The notes under the pieces were generated by a model. The model was not told the origin of the DNA. It did no database searches and saw only the letters and a list, made by a program, of their open reading frames with translations. The translations under genes were made by a program, and so were the position numbers. Positions 54,838 to 64,000 of a stretch of 64,000 nucleotides of DNA are shown here, piece after piece. This DNA is from Mytilus edulis. Taxonomy: Eukaryota > Mollusca > Bivalvia > Mytilida > Mytilidae. The stretch lies in the NCBI RefSeq assembly GCF_963676685.1, contig NC_092352.1, positions 27,733,117 to 27,797,116 of the forward strand. Direction: 5' to 3'. Position 1 is the stretch's first letter, and every line of letters starts with the position of its first letter.

Positions 54838-55090
54838 AAAAAGAAGATGTGGTATGATAGCCATGTTGAGACAACTCTCCACAAGAGACCAAAATGATAC
54901 AGAAATTAACAACTATAGTTCACTGTACGACCTTCAACAATGAGCAAAGCCCATCCCGCATAATCAGCTTTAAAAGGCCCTGAACTGACAAGGTAACATA
55001 ATTCAAACCAGAAAACTAGCGGCCTTATTGATGTACAAAAAATGAACGAAATACAAATATGTAACACATAAACAAACGACAACCACTGAA
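54838..55090. repeat. Long copy of the 'GATGTGGTATGAT' dispersed family
   Basis: Runs from AAGAAGATGTGGTATGATAG through AACAACTATAGTTCACTGTA, AATGAGCAAAGCCCATCC and CACATAAACAAACGACAACC. It is matched by 61563-61840. Confidence 0.7.
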
Positions 55091-55126
55091 TTACAGGCTC
55101 CTTACTTAAATGTTCATAACATACTC

Positions 55127-55402
55127 AATGTATTATGTTCATATTGAAATTGATAGAAAACCAAAAATTGGGAATTTTGGAAATAAAGGAGGAGGGATAC
55201 AAAAAAACATTTTCCTGTCCCCAATAACCTATGACTTATGATACTTTTGCTGAAATACCCCACTAAATGTATTATGTTCATATTGAAATTGATAGAAAAC
55301 CAAAATTGGGAATTTTGGAAATAAAGGAGGAGGGATAAAAAAAAACACATTTTCCTGTCCCCAATAACCTTTGACTTATGATACTTTTGCTGAAATTCTC
55401 CA
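55127..55402. repeat. Tandem pair of about 140-bp units
   Basis: Both units contain TGTATTATGTTCATATTGAA, AAATAAAGGAGGAGGGATA and CCTGTCCCCAATAACCT. Confidence 0.8.
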
Positions 55403-57794
55403 GTCATTCAATATTTTACATAATTCTTCCAACAACACTTTACATACTATAAACTACGCTCTGAATGCCCGCGATTTCACGGGTGTGTTCTAGTTGGTAT
55501 TATTTTAGTAGGTTTCTCTATACGAATTGGATTTTGAATAAAAAAAGCATATTCACCTGGGAAAGTGTTATTCACCGCGCTTAACATCAGGCGCTTTTAC
55601 ATGCAACGTTATGGTAAAATGTTTCATGTAAAATTTGTTTTGGTATATGTTTTCTTCTCTCGGAATATGGAATAAAACAATTACTGGCTTTTGTTTCGGT
55701 AAATATGGGTTTAATTGACGCTTGAAAAACTGATATTCACTTCCGATATCAGCCTCAGTGAATATATGTTTTTCAAAGGTCAATAAAACCGCATATTTAC
55801 CTTATCAAAAGACAGTAGTTGTATATTATTTTTGTCATTAAATGAAGTTTACCCTTTTATGTGTAGGGCAAGAAGCAAGAACATTAAAGATAAAGGCGAA
55901 ACTATAAACAGGAGAAATTATCAACAAAATTAGATTTACAGAGGTCAACAAAGCCTAAATGGTAAGTCCACTGTTATAAAAGTTTTTGTCCTTGAATAAT
56001 GATTAAATACTTATAAAAATAAGATGTGGTATGATGAATGAGAAAACTATCCATCAGAGTTCAATTTAGTGGATGTAAGCATTGTAATTACTTATTAGAG
56101 GCCATTGATGACCTGTAAGTATAAATGAGAAAACCCATACCCTATACATGTTATAGTAATCTATAAAAGACAACACTAACCAAATTTGAAACAAAGCATC
56201 AATTCGAACGTCAAATATACCAGACTAATTTATAAAAACAAAAAATTATGAAAAATAAAAATGACGGATATGAACCAACATCAACCACTGAACTATGTAC
56301 AAGCTCCTGATATTGGACGGGTATAATATGGCTGGGTTGATATAAAAATAAGAAGCACTTAGCAGTCTGATTTCCAATGAGACATTTCTCCAATAGAGAT
56401 CAAATGACATTTAAGGAGACTCTAGGATATAACAATTTCAGAAAAATATTTAATATTTTTTTTTCATAAGTCATTTTATTTATAACTTTATTAGTTGTTA
56501 CTTTATCATATGGTACACCAAATCATTCAAAACAATCAATTCGGTTTGACCCCAGATGACTTTTAAAATGTATATATCATTGAAAAAGCTCCAAATTATC
56601 TCCCTTTGGTGCAAAATGCCATTTTTTGGCATTAGAAATGTAATATCTTTTTTAACTCATCGGTGGCCTATATATTTTTTTATTATAATTTTTAAATAAG
56701 CTGTACTTAAACTAAACTATTATAAAATTGAAGCGATTTCTGTAATTTAGTACTTGAATATTCAAATGAAAGTTTATCATAATATTCATAAACATGATAA
56801 AATAGCCATTTTATTGATCTCTTCACTGATAATTTTTGATTTTTTTGTATTTGTAGGTCAGACATCTCGATTTTTATGGTCATCATTCAACAGATCAATA
56901 CTGAACGGAAAACTTAAAGTTGATATTTTTCTCCCTAATGCGACTTTTTATTAATTTGTATTTTGAAATGGAACGTGTTTTTTCCTACATTTATTTGAAA
57001 GAGGAAATTTCAACATGATGACTATAAACAAAAAGGAGTCATATCATCACGATCATTGATGCACAAGAACTTGATCATATAAATACAACAATGTAATTAT
57101 CAATTGAAAGATGGAACGACTGAACAAAATATTAGAATGTTGGTGTCCAAATAAACTTGCTTTGTCTTCTCATTTGAATCTCTCCATTCAATAAAGATGT
57201 ACAGAGGAAGATCTTTGAAGAACAGATTGAAAAAATGTTTTGTCTAAGAATTGCAGGAATATTCTAGTGAATGAAATTATTTATTGACTTCACTCTTATA
57301 TATTGGACTGAATAATTGTACATAGCAAGTTGTGAATAAAGAAAACAAAAACTTTAACAGAAAGTGTTTATATTATAAATTTGCAAATATGAGCATACTA
57401 TTATGTACACCACAAAGGTATATAATTCAAATTGTTTGCATATATATACAAGTATTGCAATGAAACTATAACAAAGAAAATCTTACCTCATGAAAAGAGT
57501 AAACTATTCAGTCAGAATATGAAATATTTTTTCAGTTCTATTTTTCATGATAATAGAATAAACAAGACAATAATTTCAAAACAATATTTTTTCATTTATT
57601 TAGACATTTCATCATTTTGTTTTAGTGAAAGGACTTTACTCTTTGACTGTAAATATTATTATACATTCCAAAATAAGAATAATCTTTATTGTCATATAAA
57701 CAAATATAAAAACATGTTTGTGACAAAATTTAAAACAAAAATATATATATGTATATATAAAAAATATAAAAAAACTTGTATACATTTAAAACAT
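55403..57794. other. Giant-element interior, right part
   Basis: AT-rich sequence with short dispersed-repeat fragments (56019-56075, 56345-56405). A phase-ambiguous open stretch after an acceptor TTTGTAG (56857-56954, GQTSRFLWSSFNRSILNGK...) ends at a stop; I do not recognise it. No long reading frame. Confidence 0.35.
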
Positions 57795-58262
57795 TTTAGT
57801 ACCAAACAGCATTCATTGTAACATACACATAACTTTATATTTATATCTATATATTTATAATTTTAATCCCATAGGATTTTATTTTGTCCCATGGGATATT
57901 GAAAATCCCATGGGATAATTATAGTCCCATGGGATTTTTTTGGTCCCATGGGACAACAAATATCCCATGGGACTACAATTATCCCATGGGACAAAAAAAA
58001 ATCCCATGGGATTTAACCAAAATCCCATGGGATAATGGTCAATCCCATGGGATTTTGCCCTGTCCCATGGGATATTGAAAATCCCATGTTTTTATAAATC
58101 AAATAGCAAAATAAATATGCTAGTAACAGTAGAAAACCAATGAAATTATTGAATCCCATGTAATTCCGCACATTTTGGTTATATTCATGACATTGTAGCT
58201 CTTGTTTGAGGTGGCGGCGGATTTGCAAATGAGTGTTTTGCAAATTAAAAGTGTCCAGTGTT
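57795..58262 (-). repeat. Right terminal inverted repeat with 10 TCCCATGGGA palindromes
   Basis: Inverted copy of 40052-40520. The order and most spacers of the ten palindromes are the same as in the left arm, with a few base differences, so the arms have diverged slightly since they were identical. Confidence 0.85.
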
Positions 58263-59411
58263 CAAAATTAAACTAAGTTTGATTTTAACAAAAATTAAAT
58301 TCTTGGGCTTATTTGATATGCTTTATCTAAATATGTACTTTGATTTTTGGTTATGGGCCCAGTTTTCAAGTTGGTCCAAATCAGGATTCCATATCAAGTA
58401 TTGTGCAATAGCAAGAAATTTTCAATTGCACAGTATTGCACAATAGCAAGAAATATCTAATTGCACAATATTGTGCAATAGCAATTAATTTTCAATTGGA
58501 GTTATCTTTCTTTGTATAGAATAGTAGGTGATAATATATGTTTGAAATTTGCCAGACATGACTATGATGTCATTTTCTATTTTTATTTGCCAATAACTTT
58601 ATGTAAATAACTTCATTGGGAATTTGCCAATATAAAATGTTGCTGATGAAGCTTTTTTTCCTTATCTTATCTAAAATGTTTTTAGATAATGTATGTTGGA
58701 CATTTACCAGACATGACTATGATGTCATTTTCTATTTTTATTTGCCAATAACTTTATGTAAATAACTTCATTGGAAATTTGCCAATATAAAATGTTGCTG
58801 ATGAAGTTTTTTTTATTGTTTTATACAATAAACAATGTATATTCACTTTTACTACCAACCAATCTTTACCATTCAATGATAACAAGCACTTTATTTTACA
58901 TTTTAATATTTTATGATGTATTTAAAAAGAGTAGTTATTGTTGCAAACTCCATTAGAAATTTGAATTGATATCAGTTTTGGAAAAAGGGAAACAGGGATG
59001 TGAAAAAAAAGGGGGGGGTTTAAATTTTTCTCATTTCAGATTTCATAAATAAAAAGAAAATTTCTTCAAACATTTTTTTGAGAGGATTAATATTCAACAG
59101 CATAGTGAATTGCTCAAAGGCAAAAAAAAAACTTTTAGGTTCATTAGACCACATTCATTCTGTGTCAGAAACCTATGCTGTGTCAACTATTTAATTTTAG
59201 ATTTAAAAAGTTTGAAGAAGAAATCTTTAATTGATTTGTAAAATCTTGACACTTGTTTTGTGTAAAAAAAAAACCATGTAATGTCAAAAATTTGATCACA
59301 ATCCAAATTCAGAGCTGTATCACGCTTGAATATTTTGTCCATACTTGCCCCAACTGTTCAGGGTTCGACCTCTGCGGTCGTATAAAGCTGCGCCCTGCGG
59401 AGCACCTGGTT
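58263..59411 (+). repeat. 3' part of array element C5
   Basis: Starts CAAAATTAAACTAAGTTTG, exactly where C5 broke off at 40051. It continues through the TTGCACAGTATTGCACAAT repeats, a local tandem pair (about 58540-58805) and the family 3' end GCGGTCGTATAAAGCTGCG...CACCTGGTT. Confidence 0.75.
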
Positions 59412-60568
59412 TAAATATGACTTAAATTGTTAATTGGCTCTTTAAGTTATTGCCCTTAAATGATGATTTTTATTTTACTGATTTGTGTTTTCTATACATG
59501 AAAACTAGAAAGTATAAACAGGTAGAAAGTGTAAAAATTATAATAGATACAAGATAATGATCTACAAATTAACAACCATAACTGATTTTAATAACGACAA
59601 CAATAAATTGCAAAATGACATCTTTATTTTTAACAGATGAGTGTTTCCACTTGAGGCATCTCTTGTTTTATGATATATATAATGTTGATATAAGAATTGA
59701 TTTCAATGACAGTGCATTTTCCATTTCTATGCAGCAACACTCAAACAGTGCCTGCAAATGGAATAATTATCTCCCAGTTGGAACGTTATTCAAGGGCTAA
59801 ACCTTGTTTTTAGTATTCCGACTTCCTTGAAAAGGGAAAATTATTGCACCAAGAAGGCTTCCAGAACAGAAAGCAAGATAAAGTCATCCCTTCGTAAGTT
59901 TTACGGACGAAATTTATAGTTAACAGTTATGGAATATCTGAGTCACAGATGACTACGGGTATGTCCTTATTGTTTCACTTGCAACCCCTCCTCTTTTCCT
60001 CGTTTGTATTATTAATTAATAAGACCTATCAACGGATGAGTACTTGCAATACATGACAGGTTCACATGTAGAGCAGGAATCGCAAATGTTTCCTTAGTCC
60101 CTGAGATTGTCCTAGGGACTTGTTATTAATGTAAAAAATTTGTGTTGCTAAATCTAATTTTTTGTGTGTAATGTGTTTTGGGTTTTTAATTGGTCATTTC
60201 TTCGCTTTTCTTTTCTTTTTGGTCATGGTTATATTTTCCAATGTTACGATTTCATCGTCAGGCCTTTTATAGCTTATAAATGATAAATTATAAGGTGTTG
60301 CTCATCGTTGAAGTCTGTCCTTGATGGATATAACAGTTGTCCCAGTCATTGCCAATCAAAATATTTACTACTAAAGTGTATGTGGTGACTAATACATTAT
60401 TAACCATATTTAAGAATTTTAAAAACACAAAAAAAACCAACAAAAAAAACCACCACAGCATCAAGTGTTACCATATCTTATGTTTACGAACAAGTTTAAT
60501 TTCTTCTTTGTCATTTCTGGTAGTGTCACAGACAACTTGAGTTGTATCAGTTTCACATTAATGCTTAC

Positions 60569-60871
60569 ACGCCATCCAGAAACAGCAGTGACGGTAAGAC
60601 TAGAACGATAGGGTGGTATAAACGTTAACTGTTTGTACAAATGAAAAACCAATTCACGATAAGTAAATATACAACTATACAATTTTGTATCACAACCGTT
60701 GGTTTTATCAAAATTACCGACTGAATTATAGTCTTGACCGGCATCAGCACACTCACACAAACCAAGGATTTGTATATTACTATACAAACCTTGCCCTAAA
60801 ACACCTGCACAACTTCGAAAATTAAAGGGGATCATCCTCAGACATCCCTTGTCCCGCTTGTATGTCTCAGT
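60569..60871 (-). CDS. Possible orphan coding exon, Cys-rich, unrecognised
   Basis: On the minus strand, acceptor TACCTTTTACTTGATTAG is followed by 101 codons open throughout, ending ...SGWR at the donor GTAAGC. The exon is phase 0-0 and 303 nt. It contains GLCECADAGQDYN and six cysteines, so a secreted domain is possible. I do not recognise a family and found no partner exon. Base composition is less AT-rich than the surroundings, which favours coding. Confidence 0.4.
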
Positions 60872-61061
60872 CTAATCAAGTAAAAGGTATTAAAATAATA
60901 TTTAATAAAATAATATGTTATCTTTCATGATTTATCTACTGATAGGGTTAAACTATTTCTCGTTATCAGGTTGAAATTTGTCCGAATATCAGAAATATTT
61001 TATTTGAAATAGTTTGTTGAAATCTATATTAACAATCAAATGGATATTTGATAGAATAGAG

Positions 61062-61086
61062 ATGACATGTCGAATCCTCCTTATCT
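61062..61086 (+). CDS. HGSNAT: HGSNAT B exon 1 (signal peptide start)
   Basis: ATG ACA TGT ... reads MTCRILLI and ends in phase 1 at GTAAGT (61087). Joined to exon 2 (LIALFDGGVQS) it forms a short hydrophobic leader. It is only 25 nt, so it needs transcript support. Confidence 0.5.
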
Positions 61087-63828
61087 GTAAGTTAACTATA
61101 AATGTTTCAGAGATTAGTGTGACATCCATTTTAATGAATAAGTACACGTTCTTGTTTAGGATACAGCTAAGCCTGCAGATAAGTTCGGGATTTTCTCACT
61201 GTGTTGAAGACCCATCAGCGGCATTGTGCTTTTTTCTGGACTTTGATGGGGTTGTTGTCTCTTTGGCACATTCACCTTTTCCGTTATCATTTTTCTATTA
61301 TATTTAAGCACTTTGTGGTATTTTTAGTTTTTATTCGGTTTTAAAGGAGTTACGGTTGTTAAACTTCCGCCTTGTAGCCAATGATATAAAGTTTTAAGGT
61401 TTGTGTTTTTTTGTTGTAATTGAAGACTTGGGACATTTGTTTATTTTTTCTTTGCATGAATATGTACATCTGTGTTGTGTGTTTTATACAAGCTTTGTGA
61501 GAGAAATGAAGATATTATGCTATTGTTTAAAATAATCTCAGCTGTATCGTACGTGTAAAAAAAAAGAAGATGTGGTATGATTTCCAATGAGACAACTCTC
61601 CACAATAGACCAAAATGACACAGAAATTTTAACAACTATAAATTATCGTACGGCCTTCAACAATGAGCAAAGCCCAAACCGCATAGTCAGCTATAAAAGC
61701 CCCGAAATGACAATGTAAAACAATTCAAACGAGAAAACTAACGGCATAATTTAAGTACTAAAAATGAACAAAAACAAAATTGTAACACATAAACAAACGA
61801 CAACAGGCCCCTGACTTGGGACAGGCACATACATACAGAATTTGGCGGAGTTAAACATGTTAGCGGGGTCCCAACCCTCTCACTAACCTGGGACAGTAGT
61901 GTAACAGTACAACATAAAAAACGAACTATATAAATCAGTTGAAAAAGGCTTAATTCATCAGATGGATAAAAATACAAATACAAGTGGACGGGGCCGCGTA
62001 CTTGTACATCCCAACAACAAAAAGACACTAAGTTCAGATCTGAGAGTACCAGTTACTGATTGCTAGTTTAAAGCAACTAACAAATGATCAAAAATCATGC
62101 ATCTAAGATTATGTAAGCAGTGTTGTTCTTCATGCATATACAATCCGCAGAATTGTGGAAACACGTCTTGCAACTGCTTTAGTATTGGTCAGTAATTAAT
62201 ATACAAATCCTGAAAACCTCAATGTTTTTTAGTAATAGCATTGTTTGACGGTGGGGTGCAAAGCCTGTCATTTGGAAATAAGTATCAGGATGATTCCAGC
62301 ATCCCAATGGACAAAGCAAAAGTTACCATAACATCGACCAACGCCATTACTATTTCATCACAAAGTGATGAATGCTATAAGGTAAATAGTTTGTGTTGCT
62401 TAACCTTGTTCATTGTCTTTCTTTTATATTATTGGCTTTCATGAACCGCTTGATTTTTATTTGAATTTTTCATTGTCATCCCGTTTAATTCTTGAGTTTC
62501 GATGCATATACATATTTAGTTTGCAGGTTACTTGTGTCTTTTGTAAATATTTTTGATATTTTGTAGTGCAATCCAATCCCATTAGCTATTCGTGTAAGGA
62601 ATAAAACTGTGTTCGTTGACACAAGGTGGAAAACTAATCTTCATATAACAGAAGACGATGGCACTAGGGTTATACAACACTGCAGGTATTTATACTAAAT
62701 TTTACATTACTATGAAATAAAGATAAAAATCAAAAAAGACATAGTATTGTTACGGAACATTAAGTTTAAAACATGTATACAAAGATGAAAACAAAGATTT
62801 TTAGTAGAAGAAAAGTACTAGATAGAATGTACAGTATTTCTGCTAATCATGTCTTCTTTTTGACTTTTTTCAGTTTCTCAAAGCATTTTAAAGAAAACGG
62901 GACATATACAATACATGTAAATACAACTGGAGATGCTAAACATAACTGTACTGTTCTCATAACGAATTCACCAAAGAGTTCATTCATTGGTATTCTTATT
63001 TAATGATTTTTCATTTGTTATACTTTAATTGGGGCCCTTTATAGCTTGCTGTTCGGTGTGAGCCAAGGCTCCGTGTTGAAGGCCGTACCTTGACCTATAA
63101 TGGTTTACTTTTTTTAATTGTTACTAGGATGGAGAGTTGTCTCATTGGCACTCATACCACATCTTCCTATATCTATTTAAAAATTCTAGTCAATTTGTTG
63201 GATGATGTGTGGACGTATTTTGTATAATACATAACGACTCTTTATCATTATCATTTCATAAATCTGATATCGTTGCGAAGAAGAGCAGTCTTTTTTATTT
63301 AACAAGGTTGGGTTCAGAAACGAATAAACTTAATCAGTCGTGCATGCCATAACGAAATTAAGTCATTGGAACGAAGTCATTGGAACTAAAAACACTAACT
63401 ACTAGTATTTAATGATCTGGAGGTCGGCGAACGACTATCAATATTAGACGAATGACAAAATGTACTTGATATTTTGTAAGAACTTTGGATGAAATTGCAA
63501 TTTTGCAGATACTTACTTAGACCTGTAATGATCAAATTATTCAAAAATTACAGAAACATGAAGAAAAACAATCACGATTCCAGATTAACACAAAAAATCG
63601 TCGTTAAAAAGATGTAGTTTACCTTTAAGGTATTTGGCTTTCTTGTCCTAACGTTTGCTCTTTAGCATACACGATAGACTTTTCATGGTATGATTCCCAC
63701 ATTATCAATATATATGTTTTACTTTTTACAATTGTGTGTTTTTTTCTTCTTCAAAAAGCACTATATGCAGCAGCTGGTATTTTCTTTGCTGTAGCTCTAT
63801 TATGGTGGTTATCCTCAAAGTACTGTTG
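61062..63828 (+). CDS. HGSNAT: HGSNAT paralogue (gene B), 5' part, runs off the window
   Basis: Exons 61062-61086, 62233-62381, 62567-62685, 62874-62989 and 63759-63828, then donor GTGAGT at 63829. They encode a signal peptide, the Cys-containing luminal domain and the first membrane helix. Exon phases (1, 0, 2, 1, 2) and the 70-nt helix exon are the same as gene A exons 1-5, and landmark residues align (ECY-C, D-RW, -CR, HFKE-G-Y). The sequence has diverged strongly from gene A, so this is an old tandem duplicate. Whether it keeps the catalytic domain cannot be seen here. The exact enzyme name is inferred from gene A. Confidence 0.85.
61175..61840. repeat. Two dispersed-repeat copies in gene B intron 1
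   Basis: 61175-61290 belongs to the 'GTCTCTTTGGCACATTC' family and 61563-61840 is a long copy of the 'GATGTGGTATGATTTCCAAT' family ending near CACATAAACAAACGACAACA. Confidence 0.7.
62233..62381 (+). CDS. HGSNAT: HGSNAT B exon 2
   Basis: Acceptor GTTTTTTAG in phase 1, donor GTAAAT in phase 0. It encodes IALFDGGVQSLSFGNKYQDD through SQSDECYK, parallel to gene A exon 2 ending EECYT. Confidence 0.75.
62567..62685 (+). CDS. HGSNAT: HGSNAT B exon 3
   Basis: Acceptor ATTTTGTAG, donor GTATTT, 119 nt, phase 0 to 2. It encodes CNPIPLAIRVRNKTVFVDTR followed by W and ending QHCR. NKT is a possible glycosylation site. Confidence 0.85.
62874..62989 (+). CDS. HGSNAT: HGSNAT B exon 4
   Basis: Acceptor TTTTTTCAG, donor GTATTC, phase 2 to 1. 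It encodes SFSKHFKENGTYTIHVNTTG followed by DAKHNCTVLI, parallel to gene A exon 4. Confidence 0.85.
63034..63172 (-). repeat. Dispersed 'GATGTGGTATGAG' family fragment, gene B intron 4
   Basis: Plus strand reads CTCCGTGTTGAAGGCCGTAC ... GTTGTCTCATTGGCACTCAT, the inverse of the family start. Confidence 0.65.
63759..63828 (+). CDS. HGSNAT: HGSNAT B exon 5 (first transmembrane helix)
   Basis: Acceptor TCAAAAAG, donor GTGAGT, 70 nt, phase 1 to 2. It encodes ALYAAAGIFFAVALLWWL and SSKYCW. Length and phases are identical to gene A exon 5. Confidence 0.85.
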
Positions 63829-64000
63829 GTGAGTGCTTTAGACTTATAATTTAAAATAACTTCAAAATTAAAATTGTATGTTTATTTCGTTCATCATAAC
63901 AATGAATAGCCAATACCTCAAAAACAATGAACTAGAAGGATATTTTTGGTGTGTTAATCAGATTTGTCAGTTTATCTGATTGATTGGGTCTATACGTTCA

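Larger units (their letters stand above)
40052..58262. mobile_element. 18.2-kb putative giant DNA element with long inverted repeats
   Basis: The left end AACACTGGACACTTTTAATT and the exact inverted copy at 58262 are the outer tips of roughly 470-bp inverted repeats (40052-40520 and 57795-58262, about 95% identical in the outer part by eye). CAAA occurs immediately outside both ends (40048-40051 and 58263-58266). Removing the insert and one CAAA restores the contiguous GGTCCAAAATTAAACT of the C5 element. No transposase-size frame is seen inside, so if it moved it was probably non-autonomous or has decayed. Confidence 0.6.

Noticed and set aside
57432-57821. 129-codon open frame
   Set aside because: Extremely AT-rich, Lys/Tyr/Phe/Ile-dominated composition without motifs; partly inside the inverted repeat; looks like chance.
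40236-58078. Short frames reading MSHGILKIPWDN... near 40236-40430 (minus) and 57884-58078 (plus)
   Set aside because: They are translations of the TCCCATGGGA palindrome arrays and depend on 19-21-bp spacing; no protein is implied.
59615-59800. Luminal-domain exon of a third HGSNAT copy (reads DECFHLRHL after an AACAG acceptor)
   Set aside because: Beyond the DEC start it does not keep the C...D-RW...CR pattern of exons 2-3 in genes A and B, and it ends at a stop rather than a donor.

Overview
This window is mollusc nuclear DNA, most probably from a mussel (Mytilus or a close relative). It is AT-rich, has no bacterial gene organisation, carries short coding exons with GT/AG introns, and is full of bivalve-type repeats (tRNA-derived SINE, MITEs, and hairpin-plus-tetranucleotide-plus-tandem-core 'pearl'-like elements). 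The species call is an inference from repeat style.

The only clearly recognisable host genes are two tandem, same-strand copies of HGSNAT, the lysosomal membrane enzyme heparan-alpha-glucosaminide N-acetyltransferase. Copy A (about 2943-26365, +) can be read from a signal-peptide exon to the stop codon. One path through 18 exon positions gives 661 residues, close to the human protein. Two exon positions are duplicated. Exon 9, which carries the active-site histidine, occurs as 9a and 9b (each 108 nt, same phase). The terminal exon occurs as 18a and 18b (each 176 nt, same phase, each with its own stop). The gene can therefore encode up to four single-choice isoforms. A decayed extra copy of part of exon 13 lies just downstream of that exon. 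The region upstream of exon 1 has CACGTG boxes resembling the CLEAR element of lysosomal genes. Copy B starts near 61062 and runs off the right edge; its first five exons match the phases of copy A exons 1-5.

The space between the genes (about 27-61 kb) is almost all repeats. From 29.5 to 38.9 kb there is an array of about 2-kb elements (five starts), in which a 4379-bp segment is duplicated in tandem and the middle element looks like the crossover chimera. The fifth element is interrupted twice: by a 948-bp element flanked by TTAA, and by an 18,211-bp segment (40052-58262) bounded by roughly 470-bp inverted repeats and a perfect 4-bp duplication, CAAA. Its other half resumes at 58263 and ends near 59411. 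Each inverted end holds ten copies of the palindrome TCCCATGGGA about 20 bp apart. I propose that this is one very large, apparently non-autonomous, undescribed DNA element. Its interior is a patchwork of nested repeats, including a 1.7-kb fold-back element, tandem arrays and small palindromic MITEs, with no long transposase reading frame.

The left 1.35 kb is a broken Ty3/gypsy-type integrase fragment. All coordinates and splice sites were read by eye; no alignment, RNA or database evidence was available.
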